DNA of 64,000 bases from Micromonospora rifamycinica. GTDB lineage: Bacteria; Actinomycetota; Actinomycetes; Mycobacteriales; Micromonosporaceae. This document shows, one piece after another, positions 34,828-43,839 of this stretch. Under the pieces are notes generated by a model, which did no database searches, was not told the origin of the DNA, and saw nothing but the letters and a program-made list of their open reading frames with translations. The number at the start of each line of letters is the position of its first letter. Positions within the stretch are counted from its first letter, which is position 1. The translations under genes were made by a program, and so were the position numbers. Location of the stretch: positions 6,888,001-6,952,000 of the forward strand of contig NZ_LT607752.1 of NCBI RefSeq assembly GCF_900090265.1, read 5' to 3'.

Positions 34828-35796
34828 TCAAGACCGACGGTCAGGGTGAACCGGGGCGGGGACACCGGCCTCTGCGGCGAGCGAAGCCACGAGGTGGGGC
34901 TCACCGGCGGCGGACAGCGGACGGGAACCGATGGCCGGAGAGGTCTTCGGCCGGATGGCGGCGAGGAGTTCCGACACCCCGCTGTTGCGGAGGGAATGGC
35001 CGTTGCGGCGTAACCGGCGCGCGAGGGCATCGCGGCTGACCGTGTGGCCTTCGCGGATCAGCTCGTCGCGGGCCGTGCGGGCGGCGGGCAGCAGCGGCAC
35101 GAGATCCGCCGGGAGGCCCACGTCATCGTCCGCGTCGACCTCCACCGCGGAGACTTCATCCGCACGTGGCCCGCTGTCCCGATCGGTCAGCAGCGGGGTG
35201 CCCTCCGAGTTGTGGAGGGCCGGGTGCTGCTCGGGGACGGGCAGGTCATCGAGGCGCGGCGGATCGGTATGGGTGCCTTCCCGCTCGGGCGCGGTCCTCG
35301 GGCGGGCTGGCCTGTCGTCACCGAGAGCCGGCGGCTGTGCTGTCGATGTGGGGGCGGCGATGGGTGTGGGCGTCGCTGTGGCAGGTGACGGCCGAGGGTT
35401 CTCGGATTCGCGGCGGCGGGCGGAGAGTTCCACCAGGGAGACGGACGCGACGATGATGAGCCCGTCGACGGACAGCGGCAGAAGGTACGGCACGGTGCCG
35501 GTCTCGCCGTAGCGGGCGACGACTCCGACCATGTGGTGGTAGCTGATCCACGCCGCGATGGCGGCGATGGTCGAGGCGGCGATGACCCGGATCGCACCGA
35601 GCGCCCGCTGGTGCACGGGGATGCGAGTGACCAGCTCGACGGTGATCAGCAGGGCGAGAGGTGGCCATGCCGCGATGGCCTGGGCAATCGGGTTTGCCTG
35701 CGCGTGCAGGATATTCGCGGTGACCGAGGCGGCCACCCCCAGGGCCAGGGTGGCGCGTACAGCCCACTGCATCCGACGGAGCCGGGTCTCGGTCAT
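34828..35796 (-). CDS. DUF2637 membrane protein with C-terminal HTH
   Basis: This 322-residue protein has four TM helices in the first ~135 residues (from AVRATLALGVAASVTANILH to LSVDGLIIVASVSLVEL), which fits DUF2637, common on actinobacterial plasmids and linked to plasmid spread. A Pro/Thr-rich linker and a C-terminal helix-turn-helix (SRDALARRLRRNGHSLRNSG) follow. It could be a membrane-bound regulator or segregation factor. GGAGG precedes the ATG. The ATG overlaps the stop of the upstream LysM-BTAD gene, so the two are co-translated. Confidence 0.78.
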   Translation of the reverse strand: MTETRLRRMQWAVRATLALGVAASVTANILHAQANPIAQAIAAWPPLALLITVELVTRIPVHQRALGAIRVIAASTIAAIAAWISYHHMVGVVARYGETGTVPYLLPLSVDGLIIVASVSLVELSARRRESENPRPSPATATPTPIAAPTSTAQPPALGDDRPARPRTAPEREGTHTDPPRLDDLPVPEQHPALHNSEGTPLLTDRDSGPRADEVSAVEVDADDDVGLPADLVPLLPAARTARDELIREGHTVSRDALARRLRRNGHSLRNSGVSELLAAIRPKTSPAIGSRPLSAAGEPHLVASLAAEAGVPAPVHPDRRS

Positions 35797-38549
35797 GACG
35801 TCCTCCCTGCCCTGGAGACGGCGGGTGGAAGCTGGCGTTCGGCGACGCGGCGGGTGGCCTGCGACGGCTCGGCGTCGGCGAGATCGGCGAGGCGTTCCTC
35901 CAGCAGACGCAGGGTGCGCCGGACGGCGTCGGGGCGTTGCTGCCGGCCATGGATCCGCATGATCCGCTGGTACAGCTCCTCGTTGACCGGGTCCAGGTCG
36001 GTGGCACGTTCGAGGGCTGCCACCGCGCGGTCGGGATGGTCGGGTTCGAGGATCTCGGCGATGCGGGCGTAGGCGGTGAGGATCTGGTGGCGGTAGCTGG
36101 TGGCGTAGTCGACGGCCCACGCGTGGTCGCGGCCTTCGGCGAAGTCACCCGCGTACAGGTCGGTCGCGCGACGTAGGGCGGCGAGGGTCTCGTCGTCGTT
36201 GTCACTGATGGTGGCGTGGTTGATGGCGGTGAGCATGTGCCAGAGGTCCACGGTGACGGTCTGCGGGTCGAGGTGGTACCGGCCGGTGGCGGGGTCGAAG
36301 ACGATGAACATGGGCTCGTCGTGGCCAGTCGCGGTACGCAGGACGCGGCGGGCGGTGGTGATGTCGGTGCGGACGCGCTTGACGGCCGAGGCGGGGTTCA
36401 CGTCGGGGTGCAGGTCGGCGGTGAGCTGGTGGAGGGTGCGGCCGGCGGGGTGGGTGGCGAGGACAGCGAGGACCGTGTAGGAACCGCTGCGCATCCCGGT
36501 GGTCACCGGGCCGGCGGCGGTGGTGACCGTGACCGGGCCGAGGACCCGAAGGTGCACCAGGGCTGACGGGTCCTCCAGCGGGACCGGGCAGGGCTCGACG
36601 GTCGGCGCAGCCGGTGTGGTGTCGGCCGGATCGTCGATGTCGATGCCGGGCTCCGGGCGGGCCTGGGCGTCGGTGAGCATGGCCAGGACGGCGGCGAGGT
36701 CTTCCGCGCTGAGGGTGGACACCCGGTGCAGGGGGTGTGGGCGGTCGCTGCGGGTGGTGCCGTCGCGGGTGATCTCGATGCTGGGAAGGTTGTCGTGGGG
36801 GCCGAGGACGATCGGGTGGAGGTCCAGGGCGCTGCGGTGGGTGGCGATGGCCTGCACGCGGCCCGCGTGCCGGGTGGCCGGTTCGATGAGCAAGACGTAC
36901 GGCGGCGGGGTCTCGGCGTGGTCGTTGCGGGCATGCAGATCGGCGATCGTGGTGGTGTCGAAGGTGTCCAGCAGCCGTCGTCGGCTGGTCATCTCCTCCT
37001 CCGCGTAGGTGACAGCGGCGTCGGTGTCGGCGAGGACGATCAGGCGTTCACCGTCGTAGGCGGTGCCGTCGGGATCCAACCCCACCACCGGGTGGCCTGC
37101 GGGCAGGAGCTGAGCCAGGAGGGCAGCGGTCGTGACGACGACCGGGCGGACGGAGGCGGTGTCGGCCGCGCCGGTGGTCAGCACTGCGGCGAGGACGGCG
37201 CGGGCCGCCGGAACGGCCCCTTCACCGTCCAAGGCGAGGCCGGACCCGGGGAGGCGGAACAGGCTCACCTCGGTGTCGTTGCTGTCGACTCCGATGGGAG
37301 CCGGCACGGTGGGGTGAGCGGGCTGGTTGTTGTCGATGAGACCGAGGTGGCGGCGGCCGATCGCATCGGCGTGCGCCAGAGGCGGCGGCACCGGGGCAGG
37401 ATGCGGCGCGGTGCTCGCGGCCGTGGTGAAGGTCAGCCGGGCGTGGCGGCGTCGTTGAAGGCGTAGCAGCGTGGCGATGGCGGCGATGGCGGCGGCCAGA
37501 CCGATGCTGATCCAGCCTCGCGCCGGCAGCACGATCCCTGTCTCATCGGACGGCTCGGTCTGGGGCCGCTCGGGCGTGGCCGATGTCGTGGGATCGGCCG
37601 TCTCTGCTGGTGTGCTCGGCGCAGTCGTGTGCGGCGTTGAGCGCTGCGGGGCAGGCGACGTGTGGGGGGAGGATGGTGCAGAGGGACTCGTGTCTGCGTC
37701 GGGTGCGGCGGGGCCGGAGTTGCCGACGGCCGGAGGCTTGGGGCGGGGTGGAGCGGGTACTGGCGTGGCCTGGTGGACGGGGATGGTGAGCTTCCAGCCG
37801 ACGTGGATCGTGTGGGGGTTGGTGAGCGCGTAGCCGTTCGCCTGGCGGTGTCCCCGGTTGAGGGCGAAGATCTCCCGCCAACGGGTCGCGTCACCGAGAT
37901 GCTCGGCAGCCAGGTCCCACAGGTTGTCTCCGGCCACGACCCGGACCTTCTCGCCCGAGGCGTCGGGCGGGGGATGGGCGCTGGTGCGGTTGAGGACCGG
38001 CAGAGAAGCGTGACGTGCTGATTCCGTCGTCGGCGATGGTGGGGCGGCCGTCGCTGTTGTCGACTTGGCAGCGGCTTCCGGGCGGGGAGGTGAAGGGTCG
38101 GCTGGCGATGGCTGGGGCGGGGCATCGCGGATCGTCGGGGTGGTCCTGTCGGCAGGTGGTGGATCGGTATTGGCTGCGGTGTGGTCGTGCGCGACGGCGG
38201 GAAGAACGGCAGCGGTCGTGACGGCGGAAGTACCCAGCAGCGCCGCCGCGAGCGCCTGCAGAGGGCCGGGCAGGTGCAGGGTGAGATGCCATCGCGAGCG
38301 AGTGGTGAGATGCCGGTGTGCGTGGTCGGTGACGGCGGTAACGAGGAGTACCCACAGTGCCCAGGCTCCGGTGTACCCCAGCACGGCCATGAAGCCGGCG
38401 GTCAGTGGCTGGTGCACCCATGCCTGGAGTTGGTCCGTAGACAGGGCGGGCATGGTGAGCCAGCCGACCTGGTAGAGCAGCGCTGGCGGTGCCAACGCTA
38501 GGGCTGCGGTGACGGTGTGTACGGCTGCTGCCGGGACTCGTTTCGCCAT
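35793..38549 (-). CDS. Membrane-anchored LysM and BTAD-domain regulator-like protein
   Basis: This is a 918-residue protein. Three N-terminal TM helices (to about 135) precede a Pro/Ala/Ser/Thr-rich segment. A LysM domain follows (about 200-255, VVAGDNLWDLAAEHLGDATRW). After another linker there is a fourth TM (GWISIGLAAAIAAIATLLRL) and a large cytosolic part. This ends in a winged-helix-like segment (VLGPVTVTTAAGP to SAVKRVRTDITTARRVLR) and a bacterial transcriptional activation domain with TPR-like helices, as in SARP regulators. LysM may sense peptidoglycan. GGAG precedes ATG 38549. The function is inferred from domains only. Confidence 0.78.
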   Translation of the reverse strand: MAKRVPAAAVHTVTAALALAPPALLYQVGWLTMPALSTDQLQAWVHQPLTAGFMAVLGYTGAWALWVLLVTAVTDHAHRHLTTRSRWHLTLHLPGPLQALAAALLGTSAVTTAAVLPAVAHDHTAANTDPPPADRTTPTIRDAPPQPSPADPSPPRPEAAAKSTTATAAPPSPTTESARHASLPVLNRTSAHPPPDASGEKVRVVAGDNLWDLAAEHLGDATRWREIFALNRGHRQANGYALTNPHTIHVGWKLTIPVHQATPVPAPPRPKPPAVGNSGPAAPDADTSPSAPSSPHTSPAPQRSTPHTTAPSTPAETADPTTSATPERPQTEPSDETGIVLPARGWISIGLAAAIAAIATLLRLQRRRHARLTFTTAASTAPHPAPVPPPLAHADAIGRRHLGLIDNNQPAHPTVPAPIGVDSNDTEVSLFRLPGSGLALDGEGAVPAARAVLAAVLTTGAADTASVRPVVVTTAALLAQLLPAGHPVVGLDPDGTAYDGERLIVLADTDAAVTYAEEEMTSRRRLLDTFDTTTIADLHARNDHAETPPPYVLLIEPATRHAGRVQAIATHRSALDLHPIVLGPHDNLPSIEITRDGTTRSDRPHPLHRVSTLSAEDLAAVLAMLTDAQARPEPGIDIDDPADTTPAAPTVEPCPVPLEDPSALVHLRVLGPVTVTTAAGPVTTGMRSGSYTVLAVLATHPAGRTLHQLTADLHPDVNPASAVKRVRTDITTARRVLRTATGHDEPMFIVFDPATGRYHLDPQTVTVDLWHMLTAINHATISDNDDETLAALRRATDLYAGDFAEGRDHAWAVDYATSYRHQILTAYARIAEILEPDHPDRAVAALERATDLDPVNEELYQRIMRIHGRQQRPDAVRRTLRLLEERLADLADAEPSQATRRVAERQLPPAVSRAGRTS

Positions 38550-38638
38550 GGCCTGTCTCCCTCCGGCGTTGCCGCAGTTGGTGAGACAGACCGTAAGAGC
38601 GCGAGGGGCGACGACGGCGGGTTGAGGACCTTGCAGCA

Positions 38639-38668
38639 CCTCACACTTCCTTACACGACCTCACAACC
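38639..38668 (-). promoter_or_regulatory. Three direct repeats at 10-bp spacing upstream of the LysM-BTAD gene
   Basis: Units CCTCACACTT, CCTTACACGA and CCTCACAACC stand head to tail at exactly 10-bp steps (one helical turn), about 90 bp upstream of the BTAD gene start. A further GGTCACA lies at 38673-38679. Direct heptamer repeats at about 11-bp steps are the known binding sites of SARP/BTAD regulators, so this may be an autoregulatory site. Confidence 0.55.
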
Positions 38669-38798
38669 ACAGGTCACAGCGCTACCGGAGTAGCTGCTCA
38701 AGTGGTGCGGGTGGGGAAAAGCGGCGACGTCGTCGAGGCCACAGGGTATGAACCTCGGCCGATCTTGCAGGTCCCAGTGCCGGGCGTTGACGGTTGCC

Positions 38799-38818
38799 GA
38801 GACATGCCAACATGTCTC
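38799..38818 (+). promoter_or_regulatory. Hairpin covering the start codon of the two-TM gene
   Basis: Perfect 8-bp inverted repeat GAGACATG-CCAA-CATGTCTC. The proposed ATG (38812) is within the right arm, so the structure could limit translation or be an operator. Confidence 0.45.
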
Positions 38819-39447
38819 AAGTGAAGCGCAGGATGGCTCTGTTCATTTCCGTGTCGGTCGTAGTGATGGGCGCAGTTGCCATGATCTGGCTCCGACATTC
38901 AAGGCCGAAGCTGGTGACGGAAGAGGATATCGGCATCGCGGCTGCTGCCGTCGCACTGATCACTGCATTCCTCACGTATCAGGCTGCATCAGAATCCCGG
39001 ACGGCGGCAACCGAGTCGCGTCGAGCGCTGCAGCTGCATTTCCGACCCAGCAACGTCCGGCTCGGATTCAGTGTTCGAGATCCGGGCGACCCGCAATCTC
39101 AGCTCCTGTCAACACCTGTGTCCGATCCAGCTCCGTTGTGGGCAAGCATGATCTTCCAGGGTGATCTGCAAGACGACTATGAGGTGGTATGGATCGACGA
39201 CAATGGAGTCGCTCGCAGTCCGCGTCACGTACGGCCTGAAATCTCGGGTCAGGAGATCACTGTCCAACTTGAGGGGATTCAGGCGGCGGAGGCGACGGAC
39301 GGTTTTCGTCTGCCGATAGCTGCCATCCATAGCCTAAAAATATATTGTAAGGACGCCCATTCAGGGGCGCGGTGGTGTGCATCTTTCTCGTCGCCGCGTC
39401 AACCATTGGGCTCCTATCGTCTGCGCTTCGAGCTGGTCGAGAAATAG
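38812..39447 (+). CDS. Two-TM protein of unknown function, low GC
   Basis: This 211-residue protein is unrecognised. Two TM helices (about 8-28 and 40-60) are linked by an acidic/basic loop (RHSRPKLVTEEDIG). A 130-residue soluble strand-rich domain follows (VRLGFSVRDPGDPQS to LGSYRLRFELVEK). Codon use is markedly more AT-rich than in the surrounding genes (for example LKIYCKD from AT-rich codons near 39340), suggesting a recent foreign origin. The ATG lies in the right arm of a hairpin (38799-38818) and lacks a clear ribosome site. A TTG at 38794 or ATG at 38833 are alternatives. Confidence 0.6.
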   Translation: MSQVKRRMALFISVSVVVMGAVAMIWLRHSRPKLVTEEDIGIAAAAVALITAFLTYQAASESRTAATESRRALQLHFRPSNVRLGFSVRDPGDPQSQLLSTPVSDPAPLWASMIFQGDLQDDYEVVWIDDNGVARSPRHVRPEISGQEITVQLEGIQAAEATDGFRLPIAAIHSLKIYCKDAHSGARWCASFSSPRQPLGSYRLRFELVEK

Positions 39448-39749
39448 TCTCCTATCCAGCCTTGCTCCTTGAATCTTAGTTATGGGGTTTCATTCGGTCG
39501 AATTCATGTCGGTGGGTAGGTAGGTGGCCGACCATAAGATGACCAGAGAGGCAGATGCCGGGCTGGTGGGAAGACGAAACGGCGCGATTGCGGCGGTGTG
39601 CCATGACTGCGGCTACCACAGGAAGTCAGACAGAAATTGGCCACGTCTGGGAGCCTGATTGACCGCGGAGTCCGCTACTGACGAATGATGGTGGTAGAGA
39701 TGGGGGCATCATCAACGTTGGCACCTCGGAGGCTCTGCCGGCGGCGAAG
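39448..39749 (+). other. Low-GC gap with a possible 39-residue Cys-rich ORF
   Basis: The 300 bp are less GC-rich than the flanks. The only ORF of note, 39539-39658, encodes a basic 39-residue peptide with CHDCGYHRKSDRNWPRLG; a GTG at 39524 could extend it by five residues. It has no clear ribosome site. It may be a gene remnant brought in with the adjacent two-TM gene. Confidence 0.3.
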
Positions 39750-41714
39750 CTATAGCTCGGCAGCCGTTTGTGGGTGGCCGAGGGCGGTGAGGGCACCACT
39801 GGCGAGCCCGTGTAGGTCGGCGTTGTGCGGGTCAATGCTGATGCCGTCCTGCAGCAACTGTAGAGAGCGGTGTGGGTCAGGCTCCTTGGCGGCGAGGGCG
39901 GCGCATAGGTCGATGATTCGGCGGCGGGTTGCTTCGCGGTGAGGGTCTAGCCATGGCCAGGTGCGGGTGGTGGCGAGGTCGGCGGGGTAGGCGTCGAGGA
40001 CGGTCTGCCAGGCAGCGGCGGTGTGGGTAAGGGCGGCGGCAGCCTGGTGGATGGTGGCATGAAGGTTCCACAGGTCAACGTCGATGTGCTTGGGGCTGAG
40101 GCGGTAGCGGTCATCAGCGTGATCGATGACCGGTAGGTCGCTTGCGGTCCGGATGGTGCTGCGGAGGTCGCTGAGGGCGGTGTAGAGGCGGCCGGTGAGG
40201 GAACGGCGGGGTAGCCCCGGCCAGATAGCGTCGGTGAGTTGTGCGGTGTTGGCCCCGTTGGAGTGGATGGCCAGGAAGACGAGGACTTGGAGGCTGGCGC
40301 TGCGACGGATGGCGAGAGGTTCGTCGTCGATGAGCAGTTGCGGGTCGCCCAGGATGCGCAGATGAAGCTGCTGCTGGGGTGTTCTGTGAAGGCGTTGGGG
40401 TCTGGGCCGGTCTACCTGGCGGGGCAGCGGCACGTCTGGTGATCCGGTGTAAGGGTGTAACGGCGGTTCGGTGGCGGTGTGGGGTGGTGGCGGCGCGGGG
40501 CGGGCGATGACGCTAAGCAGGTCGGTGGCGGCCGTCTGGTCCAGGACGCACAGCCGTGGGCTGGGCATGATGGGGTGGTGTGGGTCGTGCAGGTGGCCGG
40601 TGGAGTTGGCGTGCCAGTTCGGTCCGTCCGGCCGTTTCCCCAGAACGACCAAGAGGGCAGCGGTGGCGGTGCCTGTCGCCGCGAGTTGTGTCAACTGCTC
40701 TTCGTCGCCGTCGTGTTCGTTGAGAAGCACGATCGTCCGATGGTTAGGCCCACTCGACAGCTCGTCTGGACGCTGACCAGGGGAGGACTCCTCAGTGGCA
40801 GGGCCGTCTGGTTGGAGTAGCTGCGCTGCTTCGTCAATAGTGTCGACGATCGTCAGCGGCAGGCGTCGCCCGAGCGTCTCCGCAGCCGGTCCGAGCAGGA
40901 GGGCCAGCGTTGCCTTGGTGACGATCAACGACGTCGAGCTGGGGCGTTGTCCGGCCAGGATGGCGGTGACCAGCAGTCCTCGTCCGATGGGCAGTGTGCC
41001 CGGTCCGGTGAGGCCCACGCCGCCGACCGGCAGGGCTGCGAAGGGGGTCGTGCTTCCGTCCGACGGCGGTGCTGAGGGAGTGTCGGCGAGGGCGGCTTGG
41101 ACGGCGGTGACGGTGGGCGGCAGTGGGGTGAGGTCGGTGTCGTCGGGGTGGGTGGGGTGGGGTTGGTAGTCGCGGCGGCGGCGTAGCCAGACCAGTGCTG
41201 CGGCGGCGGTGACCTGCTCGGCGACGTCCCGGGGCAGCCAGCCGCCGGCAACCGTAACCCCGTCCTCGCGTCCGGCCTGGTCGCGATGGTCGTCCGGGGC
41301 GGTCTCGTCGTGGAGTGTGGCGGTACCTGTTAGAACAGGCTGTGGCGGTTCCGGCGGGGTGGTGACGGTGTTGGTGGCGACGCCGAAGACGGCTGCGCCA
41401 GCCATTCCGCTGGCCGTCGCCTGCAGAGGGGTAGGAAGGGGTACCCGCCGTAGCCATGCCGTGGTCGCGCGGAGGCGGACGATGATCCGGACGGCGACGG
41501 TGTAGGCGACGAGCAGCCAGATCAACCACGCGCCGATGGCGAGTCCGGCGGTCAGGGTCTCCTCGGTCAACGGCTGCTGCAACCAGGCTCGTAACTGGTC
41601 CGTGGTGGGCCATCCGCGAAGGGGCGGTCCGATCACGGTCAGGAGCACCACCGGCGGGCCGACCAGGAACGCCAGAACGAACAGCAGCGACATCAACTGC
41701 CGTGGCCAGCGCAT
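39750..41714 (-). CDS. Membrane-anchored BTAD-domain protein (shorter paralogue, no LysM)
   Basis: This 654-residue protein repeats the plan of the 35793 protein. The N-terminal TM region contains TTDQLRAWLQQPLTEETLTA, close to STDQLQAWVHQPLTAGFMAV in the paralogue. The soluble part ends in a winged-helix-like segment (LRILGDPQLLIDDEPLAIRR) and a BTAD-like helical domain (HIDVDLWNLHATIHQAAAAL). The LysM and the linker around it are missing. It starts 1 bp after the Hsp70-like gene stop, so both belong to one operon. It may act as a membrane-bound transcription regulator. Confidence 0.74.
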   Translation of the reverse strand: MRWPRQLMSLLFVLAFLVGPPVVLLTVIGPPLRGWPTTDQLRAWLQQPLTEETLTAGLAIGAWLIWLLVAYTVAVRIIVRLRATTAWLRRVPLPTPLQATASGMAGAAVFGVATNTVTTPPEPPQPVLTGTATLHDETAPDDHRDQAGREDGVTVAGGWLPRDVAEQVTAAAALVWLRRRRDYQPHPTHPDDTDLTPLPPTVTAVQAALADTPSAPPSDGSTTPFAALPVGGVGLTGPGTLPIGRGLLVTAILAGQRPSSTSLIVTKATLALLLGPAAETLGRRLPLTIVDTIDEAAQLLQPDGPATEESSPGQRPDELSSGPNHRTIVLLNEHDGDEEQLTQLAATGTATAALLVVLGKRPDGPNWHANSTGHLHDPHHPIMPSPRLCVLDQTAATDLLSVIARPAPPPPHTATEPPLHPYTGSPDVPLPRQVDRPRPQRLHRTPQQQLHLRILGDPQLLIDDEPLAIRRSASLQVLVFLAIHSNGANTAQLTDAIWPGLPRRSLTGRLYTALSDLRSTIRTASDLPVIDHADDRYRLSPKHIDVDLWNLHATIHQAAAALTHTAAAWQTVLDAYPADLATTRTWPWLDPHREATRRRIIDLCAALAAKEPDPHRSLQLLQDGISIDPHNADLHGLASGALTALGHPQTAAEL

Positions 41715-41715
41715 G

Positions 41716-43584
41716 TCACCCGCCTCGACCCGGTGGGCTGAGGGCAGTGGGGCCGGTGGCGGGGTGGAGGAGGCGGGTCCACACGCGTGCTGCCCACCAG
41801 ACAGTGATGGCTATGGCGTAGCTGACGCCGAGGATGCCGGTGGATTGTCCGGTGACGATCGCGGCGCTGATCACCGCTACCGGGGCGGCGAGCACGATCC
41901 GGAACATCAGTGGTGTCACGAGCGCCATGACGGTGCCGATACCGAGGAGGAGTCCGCCGATGCGGGCGGTGAGGTCGATCCACACCACCAGGTGCGGCCA
42001 TCGGTCGGCGGTGCGTGCGTACTGGAGGAGTCCCATGCCCACGGCGGCGGTGACGACCGAGCCGGTCGGTGTGGCCAGGAGCGCGGACCAGCCGCCGGAG
42101 GGTGTACGCCATTGTCGGGCGGCCATCATCGCCATGGCCACTGCGAGGACGGCGGTGGGGGCGATCGGCCAGAGCGCCCAGGTGAGGAACCCGCGCAGGG
42201 GTAGGCCGAAGTATTGGCTGATGACGACGGCGTAGAGGGCGGCGATGGCGACGCCGAGGGAGACCCCGGCGAGGATGCCGATGCTGACTTTCCCACCTTC
42301 GGTGCGGAGTTCGGGGGTGGGGCTGCGGGCGGCGATCAACGAGCCGAGGATGGTGCCGGCCGCGATGCAGGCCACCAGGGCGAACACGGCCGCCATCGTC
42401 AACTCGCCCAGGTTGAAGAGAACGTAGTAGTACACGCTCAGGGTGTTGTTGCGTTCGGCGGTCATCAGGGCCTGCCACAGGAGCGCCAGGGAGGCGAGGC
42501 CGGGTACCGCGATGGCGACGGCCCGCCGGATCGGCGGCACCGTCACCTCCACCGCCGCTACCCCCGCTGCGGGTGCACCCACCTCGGCGGCGCCCCGCGC
42601 CGCGACGAGTTGAGGCTCCGCCACCAGCACCGGCGTGATCCCCGTGTGCTCGGCGATGGCGGTGTCCAAGCGTGGAAGTTGGGCGCTGCCCCCGACGCAG
42701 TAGATTCCCGCGAGGTCGCCAGGGGTCAGTTCGGCGGCGGCAATGCACTGCTGGGTCAACTCCGCGACCCGTCGTACAACCGGCTGGGCGGCGGCGTCGA
42801 GCATGGCGCGGCCCGCGATCACCGGGTGGTGGCCGGCGACCGGCACGGTGACCGCCGGGTGAGAGCCCAGAGTTTCCTTCGCGACTCGGACAGTTTCGGC
42901 CATCACCCACTGGTCCATACCGCCGGCAGGCGCCTCCCGACCGTTGAGCACCGCAGCAGCCAACGCCAGGTCGACGGCAGCACCACCAGCCGCAGGGTCA
43001 GCAAGCGTAGCGAGGACCTCGAACCCTGCCGGGCCTCGGCGCAGCACCGTCACCTCGGCACCCGCGCCGACATCACACACGACAACGAAGGATCCGACCG
43101 TCAGCCGTACACCGGTGGCCACCAGGTGCTCCGCGACGGCCACCGGAGCCTCCACCAGGCGCGGCTGCCCGAGACCTGCCTGGTGCGCGACCTGTCGCAT
43201 CCAGGTACGCCGACGCGGCCCCCACCCGGCCGGCACCACCAACCGCACATCCCGCACCGGCTCACCAACAACACCCTCGGCCTCCGCAGCAGCCCGCCGC
43301 AACGGCGCCGCCGCCAACTCCACCGCCTCAGCGCCGTCGACGACCGACTCGCCATCGCCGGTACGACCTGGATTCGATACGAACCGGTGCGGCTGCGCCT
43401 CGGCGGCCTGCCACGCCCTCCGCCCCGTCCACACCTGCCCGCCCTCGGCCAGGAACAGGCCACTGGGCAGATACGGCAGGCCATCGAACGGCAACACCGA
43501 AGCCCCACCATCAGCCCACGCCAACACGGCCACGGTGCTCGCGCTACCGCAGTCGATCGACAGCCGCGCTCCCCCCGCCCCCAT
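41716..43584 (-). CDS. Hsp70-like ATPase domain fused to a multi-TM domain
   Basis: In this 622-residue protein the first ~340 residues form an Hsp70/actin-fold ATPase: phosphate-1 loop RLSIDCGSASTVAVL, phosphate-2 CDVGAGAEVTVLRRG, adenosine motif IYCVGGSAQLPRL. The chaperone substrate domain is absent; instead about eight TM helices follow (from IAVPGLASLALLWQAL to VSYAIAITVWWAARVW). Such Hsp70-like membrane proteins occur in actinobacteria with unknown roles. ATG 43584 is used as the Hsp70 core starts right after it. It heads an operon with the BTAD paralogue, suggesting an ATP-dependent membrane sensor that controls a regulator. Confidence 0.78.
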   Translation of the reverse strand: MGAGGARLSIDCGSASTVAVLAWADGGASVLPFDGLPYLPSGLFLAEGGQVWTGRRAWQAAEAQPHRFVSNPGRTGDGESVVDGAEAVELAAAPLRRAAAEAEGVVGEPVRDVRLVVPAGWGPRRRTWMRQVAHQAGLGQPRLVEAPVAVAEHLVATGVRLTVGSFVVVCDVGAGAEVTVLRRGPAGFEVLATLADPAAGGAAVDLALAAAVLNGREAPAGGMDQWVMAETVRVAKETLGSHPAVTVPVAGHHPVIAGRAMLDAAAQPVVRRVAELTQQCIAAAELTPGDLAGIYCVGGSAQLPRLDTAIAEHTGITPVLVAEPQLVAARGAAEVGAPAAGVAAVEVTVPPIRRAVAIAVPGLASLALLWQALMTAERNNTLSVYYYVLFNLGELTMAAVFALVACIAAGTILGSLIAARSPTPELRTEGGKVSIGILAGVSLGVAIAALYAVVISQYFGLPLRGFLTWALWPIAPTAVLAVAMAMMAARQWRTPSGGWSALLATPTGSVVTAAVGMGLLQYARTADRWPHLVVWIDLTARIGGLLLGIGTVMALVTPLMFRIVLAAPVAVISAAIVTGQSTGILGVSYAIAITVWWAARVWTRLLHPATGPTALSPPGRGG

Positions 43585-43592
43585 GCACGTAG

Positions 43593-43624
43593 TCAAACAT
43601 GAATGCCCATTCAAGTCACCTCCT
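43593..43624 (-). promoter_or_regulatory. Ideal ribosome site with a five-codon leader ORF
   Basis: On the minus strand AGGAGGTGA (43624-43616) is complementary to the 16S rRNA end. Five bases later an ATG (43610) starts MGIHV-stop, which ends 8 bp before the Hsp70-like ATG at 43584. That ATG has no ribosome site of its own, so translation probably reinitiates after the leader. The 215 bp further up to 43839 contain no gene. Confidence 0.5.
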
Positions 43625-43839
43625 GATCACGCACGAGAATCAAGGCTGGTCCGGCTCGTGGAACCCCTCCGCCTGAGTCCGAAGGGGAGAGCGGGGCGGT
43701 CTCGGCAGGTGCGCGTGGAGGTGACGACGGTGGCCAGTTCGCTCAGGGGGTGGACTGGGCACTGAAGGCGGAGGGACTGCGTTGCGGTCGCTGACGGGTT
43801 CTGAGTTGGCGAACACCATCCTCTGCAACCGGCCTGGGA

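Noticed and set aside
42214..43602. Long plus-strand frame
   Set aside because: Antisense to the Hsp70-like gene, with no motif and low-complexity composition.
43640..43828. 62-codon minus-strand ORF between the Excalibur and Hsp70-like genes
   Set aside because: Pro/Arg-rich, no ribosome site, no recognisable fold.
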